Shown: positions 1 to 6,692 of the stretch, in pieces | Layout of the letters: every line of letters starts with the position of its first letter | How positions within the stretch are numbered: position 1 is the first letter of the stretch | The notes under the pieces: generated by a model | The model's database searches: none | What the model saw: only the letters and a program-made list of their open reading frames with translations | Told to the model about the DNA's origin: nothing | Source: Pseudomonadota bacterium | GTDB lineage: Bacteria; Pseudomonadota; Alphaproteobacteria; Rhizobiales; Xanthobacteraceae | Assembly: GCA_023390955.1 (NCBI GenBank) | Contig: JAEWBW010000362.1 | Coordinates: forward strand, 1-8,227 | Length of the DNA stretch: 8,227 nt | Direction of reading: 5' to 3' | Translations under genes and position numbers: made by a program

Positions 1-539
1 CGGCTGCGCTGCGGCTGGCCGAAAAGCTGACGCCCAACGGCAGCCAGCCGGAATTGCCGGCGAACTCGTCGGAGCTCGCGCTCGGCCGTCTCGACCACTA
101 CCGCTACGCCTCCGGCGGCACCCCGACCGCAAAGCTGCGCGAGGGCATGCAGCACGTGATGCAGAACAATTGCGCCGTGTTCCGCACCGGCGACGTGCTG
201 AGCGAAGGCCAGAACCTGATCGAGAAGGTCCACAGCGGCATCACCGACATCGCCGTTTCCGACCGCTCGCTGGTGTGGAATTCAGACCTGATCGAAACGC
301 TCGAGTTCGACAATCTGATCTCGCAGGCGGTGGTGACGATGAACTCGGCCGCCAACCGCACCGAAAGCCGCGGCGCGCATGCGCGCGAGGATTTCTCCGA
401 GCGCGACGACAAGAACTGGATGAAGCACACGCTGGCCTGGCTCGAAGACGGCAAGGTCAAGATCGAGTACCGCCCGGTTCACAACTACACCATGACCAAC
501 GACGTGCAGTACATCCCGCCCAAGGCTCGCGTTTACTGA
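1..539 (+). CDS. sdhA: Succinate dehydrogenase flavoprotein subunit, C-terminal part (5' end outside window)
   Basis: This is the last 178 codons of SdhA, the FAD-bearing subunit of complex II that oxidises succinate to fumarate on the cytoplasmic face of the membrane. The reading frame is already open at the left edge (first full codon at base 3) and stops at TGA 537-539. The visible part is the C-terminal helical/capping region. It carries the hallmark stretch ESRGAHAREDF followed by ERDDKNWMKHT, and ends in PPKARVY, all typical of SdhA C-termini. The N-terminal FAD-binding domain, the FAD-linking histidine and the main active-site residues lie upstream, outside the window. No internal ATG is a plausible start, so the gene is cut by the window and not truncated in the genome. 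sdhB follows after 41 nt, the usual sdhCDAB order. Confidence 0.96.
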   Translation, partial: AALRLAEKLTPNGSQPELPANSSELALGRLDHYRYASGGTPTAKLREGMQHVMQNNCAVFRTGDVLSEGQNLIEKVHSGITDIAVSDRSLVWNSDLIETLEFDNLISQAVVTMNSAANRTESRGAHAREDFSERDDKNWMKHTLAWLEDGKVKIEYRPVHNYTMTNDVQYIPPKARVY

Positions 540-560
540 ACGACGCCGTGTACTGAGCGA
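531..560 (+). repeat. Imperfect 13-nt direct repeat across the sdhA stop codon
   Basis: Bases 531-543 (gtttactgaacga) and 548-560 (gtgtactgagcga) match at 11 of 13 positions with a 17-nt period. The first copy contains the sdhA stop codon; the second repeats a TACTGA just downstream in another frame. It looks like the relic of a small tandem duplication. No function is implied. Confidence 0.4.
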
Positions 561-580
561 ACAGCGAAAGCTTTATCGAA

Positions 581-1363
581 ATGGTTGAATTCGCACTTCC
601 GAAGAACTCGAAGATCACCGGCGGCAAGACCTGGCCGAAGCCCGCGGGCGCGACCAGCGTGCGCGAATTCCGCGTCTATCGCTGGAACCCGGACGACGGC
701 AAGAATCCGAGCGTCGACACCTATTACGTCGACACCAACGATTGCGGTCCGATGGTGCTGGACGGCCTGATCTGGATCAAGAACCACATCGACCCGTCAC
801 TGACCTTCCGCCGCTCCTGCCGCGAAGGCGTCTGCGGCTCCTGCGCCATGAACATCGACGGCCAGAACACGCTGGCCTGCACGCGCTCGATGCACGACGT
901 CAAGGACGGCGCGGTGAAGGTCAACCCGCTGCCGCACCAGCCGGTGGTGAAGGACCTCGTTCCCGACCTGACCAATTTCTACGCGCAATACGCGTCGGTC
1001 GAGCCCTGGTTGAAGACGACCTCGCCGACCCCGCAGAAGGAATGGCGCCAGAGCCACGAGGACCGCGAGAAGCTCGACGGCCTCTACGAGTGCATCCTGT
1101 GCGCCTGCTGCTCGACCTCCTGCCCGAGCTACTGGTGGAACAGCGATCGCTATCTCGGCCCCGCCGCGCTGCTCCAGGCCAACCGCTGGGTGTCCGATTC
1201 GCGCGACGAGGCGACCGGTGAACGGCTCGACAATCTCGAGGACCCGTTCCGGCTCTACCGCTGCCACACCATCATGAACTGCGCCAAGGCCTGCCCGAAG
1301 GGCCTCAACCCCGCCGAAGCCATCGCCGAGCTCAAGCTCAAGATGGTCGAGCGCCAGGTCTAG
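581..1363 (+). CDS. sdhB: Succinate dehydrogenase iron-sulfur subunit
   Basis: A complete 260-residue SdhB, the electron-transfer subunit of complex II linking FAD in SdhA to ubiquinone at the membrane anchor. The N-terminal ferredoxin-like domain binds [2Fe-2S] through C80, C85, C88 and C100 (CREGVCGSC...C). The C-terminal domain has CILCACCSTSCP at 171-182 and CHTIMNCAKACPKG at 228-241. By homology with E. coli SdhB, C171, C174, C177 and C238 hold [4Fe-4S], and C181, C228 and C234 hold [3Fe-4S]. W186 and H229 match the quinone-site Trp and His. All cluster ligands are present and the length is normal for alphaproteobacteria, with an N-terminal extension of about 20 residues over the E. coli protein. 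Start ATG 581 is 41 nt after sdhA. Its ribosome binding site is weak (a purine-rich gcgaaag upstream), so coupling to sdhA translation is plausible. Confidence 0.97.
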   Translation: MVEFALPKNSKITGGKTWPKPAGATSVREFRVYRWNPDDGKNPSVDTYYVDTNDCGPMVLDGLIWIKNHIDPSLTFRRSCREGVCGSCAMNIDGQNTLACTRSMHDVKDGAVKVNPLPHQPVVKDLVPDLTNFYAQYASVEPWLKTTSPTPQKEWRQSHEDREKLDGLYECILCACCSTSCPSYWWNSDRYLGPAALLQANRWVSDSRDEATGERLDNLEDPFRLYRCHTIMNCAKACPKGLNPAEAIAELKLKMVERQV

Positions 1364-1375
1364 GCAAAGTTATTC

Positions 1376-1404
1376 GCTTTCCCGTCCGAAAAGGCCGGGA
1401 AAGC
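1376..1404 (+). terminator. GC-rich hairpin after sdhB, probable operon-end terminator or 3'-end stabiliser
   Basis: A perfect 9-bp inverted repeat, GCTTTCCCG (1376-1384) with CGGGAAAGC (1396-1404), starts 12 nt after the sdhB stop. Inside it, CC (1386-1387) can pair with GG (1393-1394) across one mismatch, leaving a GAAAA loop. No T-run follows directly (the next bases are ACTCTACC), so this is not a textbook intrinsic terminator. Its place at the end of the sdh operon supports a role in termination or mRNA 3'-end protection. Confidence 0.55.
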
Positions 1405-1477
1405 ACTCTACCTCCGCTAGATTTTAACATAAATTACTACCGAGTGCCCATTCGGGTGCATAGCGGAACTGCAACCT

Positions 1478-1498
1478 GCGGTCTTCATGAGAAGACGC
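1478..1498 (+). promoter_or_regulatory. Short hairpin in the leader of the histidine kinase gene
   Basis: GTCTTC (1481-1486) and GAAGAC (1491-1496) form a perfect 6-bp stem around an ATGA loop. With G1480 bulged, GC (1478-1479) also pairs with GC (1497-1498). It lies about 50 nt upstream of the kinase start codon in an AT-richer stretch (TTTTAACATAAATTA at about 1424-1438) that probably holds the kinase promoter. No clear -35/-10 pair could be assigned. It could be an operator dyad or an RNA hairpin; a chance structure is also possible. Confidence 0.3.
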
Positions 1499-1547
1499 TT
1501 CCTTATCGCCGGGAAATACTAGTAAGATTCGCTCCGGGACAGGAGCG

Positions 1548-3686
1548 ATGCAGGGCGGCGCGCGCAACTCGCTGAGACTGTTGCAGTGGATGATGGCGGC
1601 ATCCCTGGCGCTTCCGATTGCGCTATTCGTCATCGCCTCCACGATCTCCTACAATTCCACCAACGAGATTGCCGACCGCGAGATCGAGCGCACGCTGGAC
1701 GTCGTGCACGAGCACGCGCTCAAGGTGTTCGAGACCATCGACCGCAGCCTTGCCGAGATCAACGAGATCGTGCGCGGCTTTCCCGACGAGAGCATCCGCG
1801 CGCGCGAAGAGGGGCTGCACAAGCGCCTGAAGCAGCTGACGGTGGCGCTGCCGCAGCTCAAATCGGTCTGGGTGTTCGACCCGCAAGGCCACGCGCTGGT
1901 CAACAGCCTGGTTTCCCCGGCACCCGGAATCAATTTCTCGGACCGCGACTATTTCAACGCTCATGTCGACCACGCCATCGGCACCTTCATCGGCGTGCCG
2001 CTGACGCCGCGACAGCCGTATCAGGGCTCGCGCTTCTTCGGCGTCAGCCGCCGCCGCGACAGCGACGACGGCAGCTTTGCGGGCGTGATCCAGGCTTCGG
2101 TGCTGCCGGAATATTTCGAGAGCTTCTACACGCGCATCGGCCGCGAGCCCGGCAACTTCTTCGCGATCGGCAGGATGGACGGCGTGGTGCTGGCGCACTT
2201 CCCGCCACTCGCCGGCGACATCAGGCTCGATCCGAGTGGCGCGGTCGGCCGGAACATTTCGGCGAGCCCTGACCACGGGCTCACGACCCTGCTCTGGCCC
2301 GCAGACAATATCGAGCGGCGTCTCGGCTATCGGCGCGTCTCCGAATATCCGATCTACGTCATGGCGGGACTGGAGACACAGGCGATCCGCGCCCGCTGGT
2401 TCGCCACCATCGGCCAGCATCTGGTGTTCGGCGTGCCGGCAACAGCATTGCTGTTCCTGTTCCTGGCGCTGGCGCTCCGCCGCACGCAGCATCTGCAGGC
2501 CGAGGCCGCGCGACGGCGTGATGCCGAGGAAGCGCTCAAGCACAGCCAGCGCCTGGAGGCGCTGGGACAGATCACCGGCGGCGTGGCCCATGATTTCAAC
2601 AATCTGCTGACCGTGATCCGCGCCTCCATCGACCTGTTGAACCGGCCGCAATTGCCGGAGGAGCGGCGCCAGCGCTACCTCAACGCGATCGCGGACGCGG
2701 TGGTGCGCGCGACCAAGCTGACCGCGCAGCTGCTGGCCTTTGCGCGGCGTCAGGCGCTCAAGCCCGAGCTGTTCGACATCAGCGCGTGCGTGCAGTCGCG
2801 GCACGACATGCTCGCGACCCTGCTGGGACCAACCATCGAGATCGCGATGCGCCTGCCGCAGGAGGAATGCCTCGTCAATGCCGACGCCGGCCAGTTCGAG
2901 ACTGCGCTGTTCAACATGGCGGTGAACGCACGCGACGCCATGCAGGGCCGCGGCCGGATCGTGATCAGCGTGGAGGCCGAGGCGAAGCCCCGTCGCGAGA
3001 CGACACAGCCGATAAGCCCGAACGGCTACGTGACGGTCTCGGTCGCCGACACCGGGATCGGCATTCCTCCCGAGCAGATCACCCGCATCTTCGAGCCGTT
3101 CTTCACCACCAAGGAGATTGGCCAAGGCACGGGTCTCGGACTGTCGCAGGTGTTCGGCTTTGCCCGGCAATCCGGCGGAGGCGTCGCCGTCGACAGCGAG
3201 GTCGGCAAGGGCAGCACGTTTACGATCTATCTGCCGCGAATACCCTCCGTGGTCCTGCCGCAGCGTCTTGCGCCCGACACTGCGCCGGCGGTCGCCGGCA
3301 GCGGCATGTCGGTGCTGCTGGTCGAAGACAATATCGAGGTGGCGAATTTCGCCGCCGACGGTCTCACCGAGCTCGGCTACAGCGTCACGCTGGTTGACAA
3401 TGCCGAGGACGCGCTCGCGGATCTCCTGGGCGATGCGGACCGCTTCGACGTGGTGTTCGCGGACGTGGTGATGCCCGGCATGACCGGCCTCGAACTCGCC
3501 TGCGCGATCCGCGACCGCGGCATCGGCGTACCGATCGTGCTCACCAGCGGCGACAGCAAAGTTCTGGCGCAGGAGGGCAGCATCGGCTTCGACCTGCTGC
3601 AAAAGCCCTATTCGATCGAGGAGTTGTCGCGCCTGCTGCACAAGGCGGCGCGGCTGCGGCGGGTCCAGGACGGCGCAGCGGAATGA
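1548..3686 (+). CDS. Membrane-bound Cache-domain hybrid histidine kinase
   Basis: A 712-residue sensor kinase that should autophosphorylate in response to a periplasmic signal and pass phosphate to its own receiver. Order: TM1 at about 13-33; a periplasmic double-Cache region at about 38-275 (SDRDYFNAHVD and IGTFIGVP at 131-151 are typical); TM2 at about 290-310; a coiled linker; and HisKA with phospho-acceptor H348 in GGVAHDFNNLL (the HDFNN, NtrB/FixL-like subtype). The HATPase domain has an N-box N456/N460 (NMAVNARDAM), a G1 box D501-TGIGIP, F box FEPFF 515-519 and G2 box GQGTGLGL 525-532. The C-terminal receiver has acidic pocket E593/D594, phospho-acceptor D639, T666 and K686. All catalytic residues are intact. 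Start ATG 1548 has AGGAG at 1541-1545, only 2 nt away, which is unusually close; a slightly later start is possible but would cut into TM1. No response regulator or Hpt protein lies nearby, so the partner and ligand are unknown. The ABC transporter gene follows after 47 nt. Confidence 0.93.
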   Translation: MQGGARNSLRLLQWMMAASLALPIALFVIASTISYNSTNEIADREIERTLDVVHEHALKVFETIDRSLAEINEIVRGFPDESIRAREEGLHKRLKQLTVALPQLKSVWVFDPQGHALVNSLVSPAPGINFSDRDYFNAHVDHAIGTFIGVPLTPRQPYQGSRFFGVSRRRDSDDGSFAGVIQASVLPEYFESFYTRIGREPGNFFAIGRMDGVVLAHFPPLAGDIRLDPSGAVGRNISASPDHGLTTLLWPADNIERRLGYRRVSEYPIYVMAGLETQAIRARWFATIGQHLVFGVPATALLFLFLALALRRTQHLQAEAARRRDAEEALKHSQRLEALGQITGGVAHDFNNLLTVIRASIDLLNRPQLPEERRQRYLNAIADAVVRATKLTAQLLAFARRQALKPELFDISACVQSRHDMLATLLGPTIEIAMRLPQEECLVNADAGQFETALFNMAVNARDAMQGRGRIVISVEAEAKPRRETTQPISPNGYVTVSVADTGIGIPPEQITRIFEPFFTTKEIGQGTGLGLSQVFGFARQSGGGVAVDSEVGKGSTFTIYLPRIPSVVLPQRLAPDTAPAVAGSGMSVLLVEDNIEVANFAADGLTELGYSVTLVDNAEDALADLLGDADRFDVVFADVVMPGMTGLELACAIRDRGIGVPIVLTSGDSKVLAQEGSIGFDLLQKPYSIEELSRLLHKAARLRRVQDGAAE

Positions 3687-3700
3687 GCGGGAACCATAAG

Positions 3701-3725
3701 GGAACCGGTTGATTTCCTTTGCGTT
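3701..3725 (+). promoter_or_regulatory. EcfG (general stress sigma factor) promoter for the ABC transporter
   Basis: GGAAC at 3701-3705, a 16-nt spacer, and CGTT at 3722-3725 match exactly the alphaproteobacterial EcfG consensus GGAAC-N16/17-CGTT. The site lies between the kinase stop and the transporter ATG, in the right orientation. The -10 element ends 8 nt before the ATG at 3734, so transcription should start at or next to the start codon. This is a sequence match; activity is inferred. Confidence 0.8.
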
Positions 3726-3733
3726 ACCTCGCC

Positions 3734-5689
3734 ATGTCCAAGCCGGCCGCAAAGCGTAAGCAGGGCGAGAAGCAGCCCATTGTCGAAATCAACGGCGAGA
3801 ATGGCGAGAAGATCGCGCCGCCGCCGCCGGAGCTGGTCGAGCCCGATCCCGAACTTTCGCCTGAAGAGCTCGAGCAGGCGCGCAAGGACTATCTGCTGAC
3901 GCGGTTCTGGCTCAGCGCGCGGGGCTTTTGGGGCCGCGCCGGCGACCGGCTGGCCTGGCCGTTCTCGATCGGTCTCGTCGTGCTGATCGTTGCGACCGTC
4001 GGCTTCCAGTACGGCATCAACGTCTGGAATCGCGCGATCTTCGACGCCATCGAGAAGCGCGATGCCGCGACCGTCTTCCATCTCTCCGCCCTGTTCATTC
4101 CGCTGGCGCTCGGCAGCATCGCGCTCGGCGTGATCCAGGTGTTCGCGCGCATGGGCATCCAGCGGCGCTGGCGGGCATGGCTGACCAACAGCGTGCTGAC
4201 GCGCTGGCTCGCGAACGGCCGCTATTACCAGCTCAACCTCGTCAGCGGCGACCACAAGAATCCCGAATATCGCATTGCCGAGGATCTGCGGATCGCAACG
4301 GATTCACCGGTCGACTTCCTCGCCGGCGTGACCTCGGCGTTTTTGTCGGCCGCAACCTTCATCGTCGTGCTCTGGACCATCGGCGGCGCGCTGACGCTGT
4401 CGGTCGGCGGCACATCGGTCACCATTCCCGGCTTCCTTGTCATCGCGGCGATGCTGTACGCCGCGATCGCATCCGGCTCGATCCTGGTGATCGGCCGCCA
4501 GTTCGTGCAGGTCTCCGAGGACAAGAACCAGGCCGAGGCCGATTTCCGCTACACGCTGACGCGCGTGCGCGAGAACGGCGAGAGCATCGCGCTGCTGGGC
4601 GGCGAGGAGGAGGAGCGCGGCGGCATCGACCGCAACTTCACCACCGTGCTGCGGCAATGGGCCCGGCTCGCCGGCCAGCACATGCGCACCACGCTGGTGT
4701 CACAGGGATCGAGCCTCGTTGCACCCGTGGTTCCGCTGCTACTGTGCGCGCCAAAATTCCTCGACGGCAGCATGACGCTCGGACAGGTGATGCAGGCGGC
4801 GTCCGCCTTCACCATCGTGCAGAGCGCATTCGGCTGGCTGGTCGACAATTATCCGCGGCTCGCCGACTGGAACGCCTGCGCGCGGCGTATCGCATCGCTG
4901 ATGATGTCGCTCGACGGTCTCGAGCGCGCCGAGCAGGGTGATGGCTTCGGCCGCATCAAGCGCGGCGAGACGACCGACGAGGCCATGCTGGAGTTGAACG
5001 ACCTCTCCGTCACGCTCGACGATGGCACCGCCGTGGTCGGTGAGACCGAGGTCGTGATCGAGCCCGGCGAGCGGCTGCTGGTTGCCGGCGAATCCGGCAC
5101 AGGCAAGAGCACGCTGGTGCGCGCCATTGCAGGCCTGTGGCCCTGGGGCTCGGGCAGCGTCAATTTCCACGCGGACCGGCGGTTGTTCATGCTGCCGCAG
5201 CGGCCCTACGTGCCCTCAGGCAATTTGCGGCGCGCGGTCGCCTATCCCGGCGCGGCGGAGGACTGGTCGGTCGAAGAGATCGGCGAGGCCCTGCACAAGG
5301 TCGGGCTCGATCATCTCAAGGAGAAGATCGAGGAAGAGGGACCGTGGGACCAGACACTGTCCGGCGGCGAGAAGCAGCGCCTCGCTTTCGCGCGGTTGCT
5401 GCTGCACAGCCCCGACATCGTCGTGCTGGACGAGGCGACCTCCGCGCTCGACGAGAAGAGCCAGGACAAGATGATGAAGACAGTGACGGACGAGCTGCCG
5501 AAGGCGACCATCGTCAGCGTCGCGCACCGGGTCGAGCTGGAAGCGTTCCACAGCCGCAAGATCGTGCTGGAGCGGCGCAAGGGCGGCGCAAAGCTCGTCA
5601 GCGACATCGACCTGATCCCGCGCAAGGGCAAGCGCCGCCTGCTCGGCAGATTCCTGCGGCAGCGGAAGCCGGCGAAGAAGGCGGCGTGA
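3734..5689 (+). CDS. ABC transporter, fused permease and ATPase (YddA / SbmA-BacA-like family)
   Basis: A 651-residue half-transporter with membrane and ATPase domains on one chain, expected to act as a homodimer in the inner membrane. Residues 1-55 are charged and Pro-rich. The membrane domain (about 56-390) has hydrophobic segments near 76-96, 116-137, 198-218, 230-254, 322-340 and 350-370. It carries family-like stretches INVWNRAIFDAIEKRD and RRWRAWLTNSVLTRWL...YYQL...NPEYRIAEDL, as in the ABC_membrane_2 / SbmA-BacA group. The ATPase is complete: Walker A GESGTGKST 452-460, Q-loop Q489, signature LSGGE 542-546, Walker B IVVLDE 562-567 and H-loop H598. The tail is very basic (from about 629). 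The family includes BclA, the BacA-like peptide importer of Bradyrhizobium, and YddA-type proteins of unknown substrate. Which subgroup this one belongs to cannot be decided here. ATG 3734 is preferred over TTG 3719, which lies inside the promoter. It has no Shine-Dalgarno sequence, consistent with a leaderless message. Confidence 0.9.
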   Translation: MSKPAAKRKQGEKQPIVEINGENGEKIAPPPPELVEPDPELSPEELEQARKDYLLTRFWLSARGFWGRAGDRLAWPFSIGLVVLIVATVGFQYGINVWNRAIFDAIEKRDAATVFHLSALFIPLALGSIALGVIQVFARMGIQRRWRAWLTNSVLTRWLANGRYYQLNLVSGDHKNPEYRIAEDLRIATDSPVDFLAGVTSAFLSAATFIVVLWTIGGALTLSVGGTSVTIPGFLVIAAMLYAAIASGSILVIGRQFVQVSEDKNQAEADFRYTLTRVRENGESIALLGGEEEERGGIDRNFTTVLRQWARLAGQHMRTTLVSQGSSLVAPVVPLLLCAPKFLDGSMTLGQVMQAASAFTIVQSAFGWLVDNYPRLADWNACARRIASLMMSLDGLERAEQGDGFGRIKRGETTDEAMLELNDLSVTLDDGTAVVGETEVVIEPGERLLVAGESGTGKSTLVRAIAGLWPWGSGSVNFHADRRLFMLPQRPYVPSGNLRRAVAYPGAAEDWSVEEIGEALHKVGLDHLKEKIEEEGPWDQTLSGGEKQRLAFARLLLHSPDIVVLDEATSALDEKSQDKMMKTVTDELPKATIVSVAHRVELEAFHSRKIVLERRKGGAKLVSDIDLIPRKGKRRLLGRFLRQRKPAKKAA

Positions 5690-5710
5690 GGGGCGCACAC
5701 AACGCTCTCC

Positions 5711-5773
5711 GTCGTCCCGGACACTACGCCCTGAGGTTATGGGTCCCGGGCTCGCTTCGCGCCCCGGGACGAC
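5711..5773 (+). repeat. Palindromic intergenic repeat, dispersed type common in Bradyrhizobium-like genomes
   Basis: GTCGTCCCGG (5711-5720) is a perfect 10-bp inverted match to CCGGGACGAC (5764-5773). The right arm can instead pair with an inner arm, GTCCCGGG (5743-5750) with CCCGGGAC (5763-5770), so two exclusive hairpins are possible. The core with GCTCGCTTCGCGCCCC resembles a palindromic repeat recalled as scattered between genes in Bradyrhizobium and related genera. It lies between the transporter stop and the methyltransferase, where it could slow transcription or protect mRNA ends. No T-run follows. Copy number elsewhere in the genome cannot be seen here. Confidence 0.65.
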
Positions 5774-5831
5774 AGCTAGATCGAGCGTTGGAGTCCCCGG
5801 CAAAACCGGTTATGGCTACGCCGCCTGCAAC

Positions 5832-5836
5832 AAGGA
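5832..5836 (+). promoter_or_regulatory. Ribosome binding site that sets the start of the FkbM methyltransferase
   Basis: AAGGA at 5832-5836 lies 7 nt before GTG 5844. The only upstream in-frame ATG (5739) sits inside the palindromic repeat and has no comparable site. This argues for GTG 5844 as the true start. Confidence 0.7.
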
Positions 5837-5843
5837 TTTTTGC

Positions 5844-6671
5844 GTGACGCCCGAGAACGACCCTTCGCCCGTGCCATTCGGCGCGCTCGCGCCGAATGCG
5901 GCGCAGGCTGCGATCATCCGCCTGGCGCAGGGATCGCGGTTGAAGCGCGGCGCATTCCGGCCATGGCTGTCGCGGCTGGTCAATCTGATGCGCGCGGGTC
6001 CCGTCGACGTGCAGTACCAGGGCGCCTCGTTCCGCTTCCATCACCAGGGCAGCGCGACCGAGCGCGGCGCGCTGTTCAACCCTGATTACAACATCGACGA
6101 GCTCGATTTCCTGCGCCAGCACACCCCTGACGGCGGCGTGTTCGTCGATGTCGGCGCCAATGTCGGCACGTTCTCCCTGGTGATGGCGCGCCATGTCGGA
6201 CCGCAGGGCAAGGTGATCGGGATCGAACCGCATCCCGTGACGTTTGGGCGGCTCGCCTTCAACAATGCAGCGACAAAACTGGCGCAGGTGCGCCTGGTGC
6301 AGGCGGCTGCCGGCCCCGAGGACGGCGAGCTCCTGATAGAGACCGACGGCGGCAATCTCGGCGCCAGCCATGTCGTGACGGGCACCGCGTCCTCCGAAGC
6401 GATCCGGGTGCCGTCGCTGCGGCTCACCCGTATCCTCGACGAGGCCGGTGTGGCCAAGGTCGACGGGCTGAAGATCGACGTCGAGGGTTTTGAGGATTGC
6501 GTCCTCATGCCCTTCTTCAGGGACGCGCCGCCCTCGCTGTGGCCCCGCGCGGTCGTGATCGAACACCTGTCACAAAAGGAATGGCGCGAAGACTGTATTG
6601 CGGACATGGTCGCGCGCGGCTTCGCCATCACGAAAAAGACACGCAGCAATACGTTCCTGTCGCGCGGATGA
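5844..6671 (+). CDS. FkbM-family SAM-dependent methyltransferase
   Basis: A 275-residue soluble protein starting at GTG 5844. The catalytic domain covers about residues 85-275. Motif I is VFVDVGANVGTFSL (99-112), the glycine-rich SAM loop. IGIEPH (126-130) supplies the acidic residue expected to bind the SAM ribose. VDGLKIDVEGFE (206-217) is the signature of FkbM (Methyltransf_21) proteins. Family members O-methylate sugars, polyketides and other small molecules; the substrate here is not indicated. Residues 1-60 are not conserved-looking and have no signal peptide or membrane segment. A longer reading from ATG 5739 would add 35 residues encoded by a palindromic repeat and is unlikely. The next gene begins 21 nt after the stop, so the two are probably one transcript. 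Confidence 0.88.
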   Translation: MTPENDPSPVPFGALAPNAAQAAIIRLAQGSRLKRGAFRPWLSRLVNLMRAGPVDVQYQGASFRFHHQGSATERGALFNPDYNIDELDFLRQHTPDGGVFVDVGANVGTFSLVMARHVGPQGKVIGIEPHPVTFGRLAFNNAATKLAQVRLVQAAAGPEDGELLIETDGGNLGASHVVTGTASSEAIRVPSLRLTRILDEAGVAKVDGLKIDVEGFEDCVLMPFFRDAPPSLWPRAVVIEHLSQKEWREDCIADMVARGFAITKKTRSNTFLSRG

Positions 6672-6692
6672 CCTATCGCCACGGAGGATTCG

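Noticed and set aside
1464..1490. A GGAAC at 1465-1469 upstream of the kinase as a third EcfG promoter
   Set aside because: No CGTT or close variant occurs 16 or 17 nt downstream, so only half the motif is present.
1424..1642. A 72-codon minus-strand frame in the sdhB-kinase gap
   Set aside because: It runs antisense into the start of the kinase, and its translation shows no family features. Nothing supports it as a divergent gene.
1548..3686. The kinase as the PhyR-activating kinase of the general stress pathway
   Set aside because: Those kinases are typically of the HWE/HisKA_2 type next to phyR-nepR-ecfG. This one has an HDFNN-type HisKA domain with its own receiver, and no such genes are nearby.
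3719..3733. TTG 3719 as start of the ABC transporter
   Set aside because: It lies inside the EcfG promoter between the -35 and -10 elements, so a message from that promoter could not contain it.
1623..3752. A 709-codon open frame on the minus strand, mirroring the kinase gene
   Set aside because: It is the antisense shadow of a high-GC gene. Its product is Arg/Ala/His-rich low complexity with no domain, while the + strand frame holds all kinase and receiver motifs.
5739..5843. A longer N-terminus for the FkbM methyltransferase from ATG 5739
   Set aside because: The extra 35 codons come mostly from the palindromic repeat and lack a ribosome binding site, whereas GTG 5844 has AAGGA at ideal spacing.
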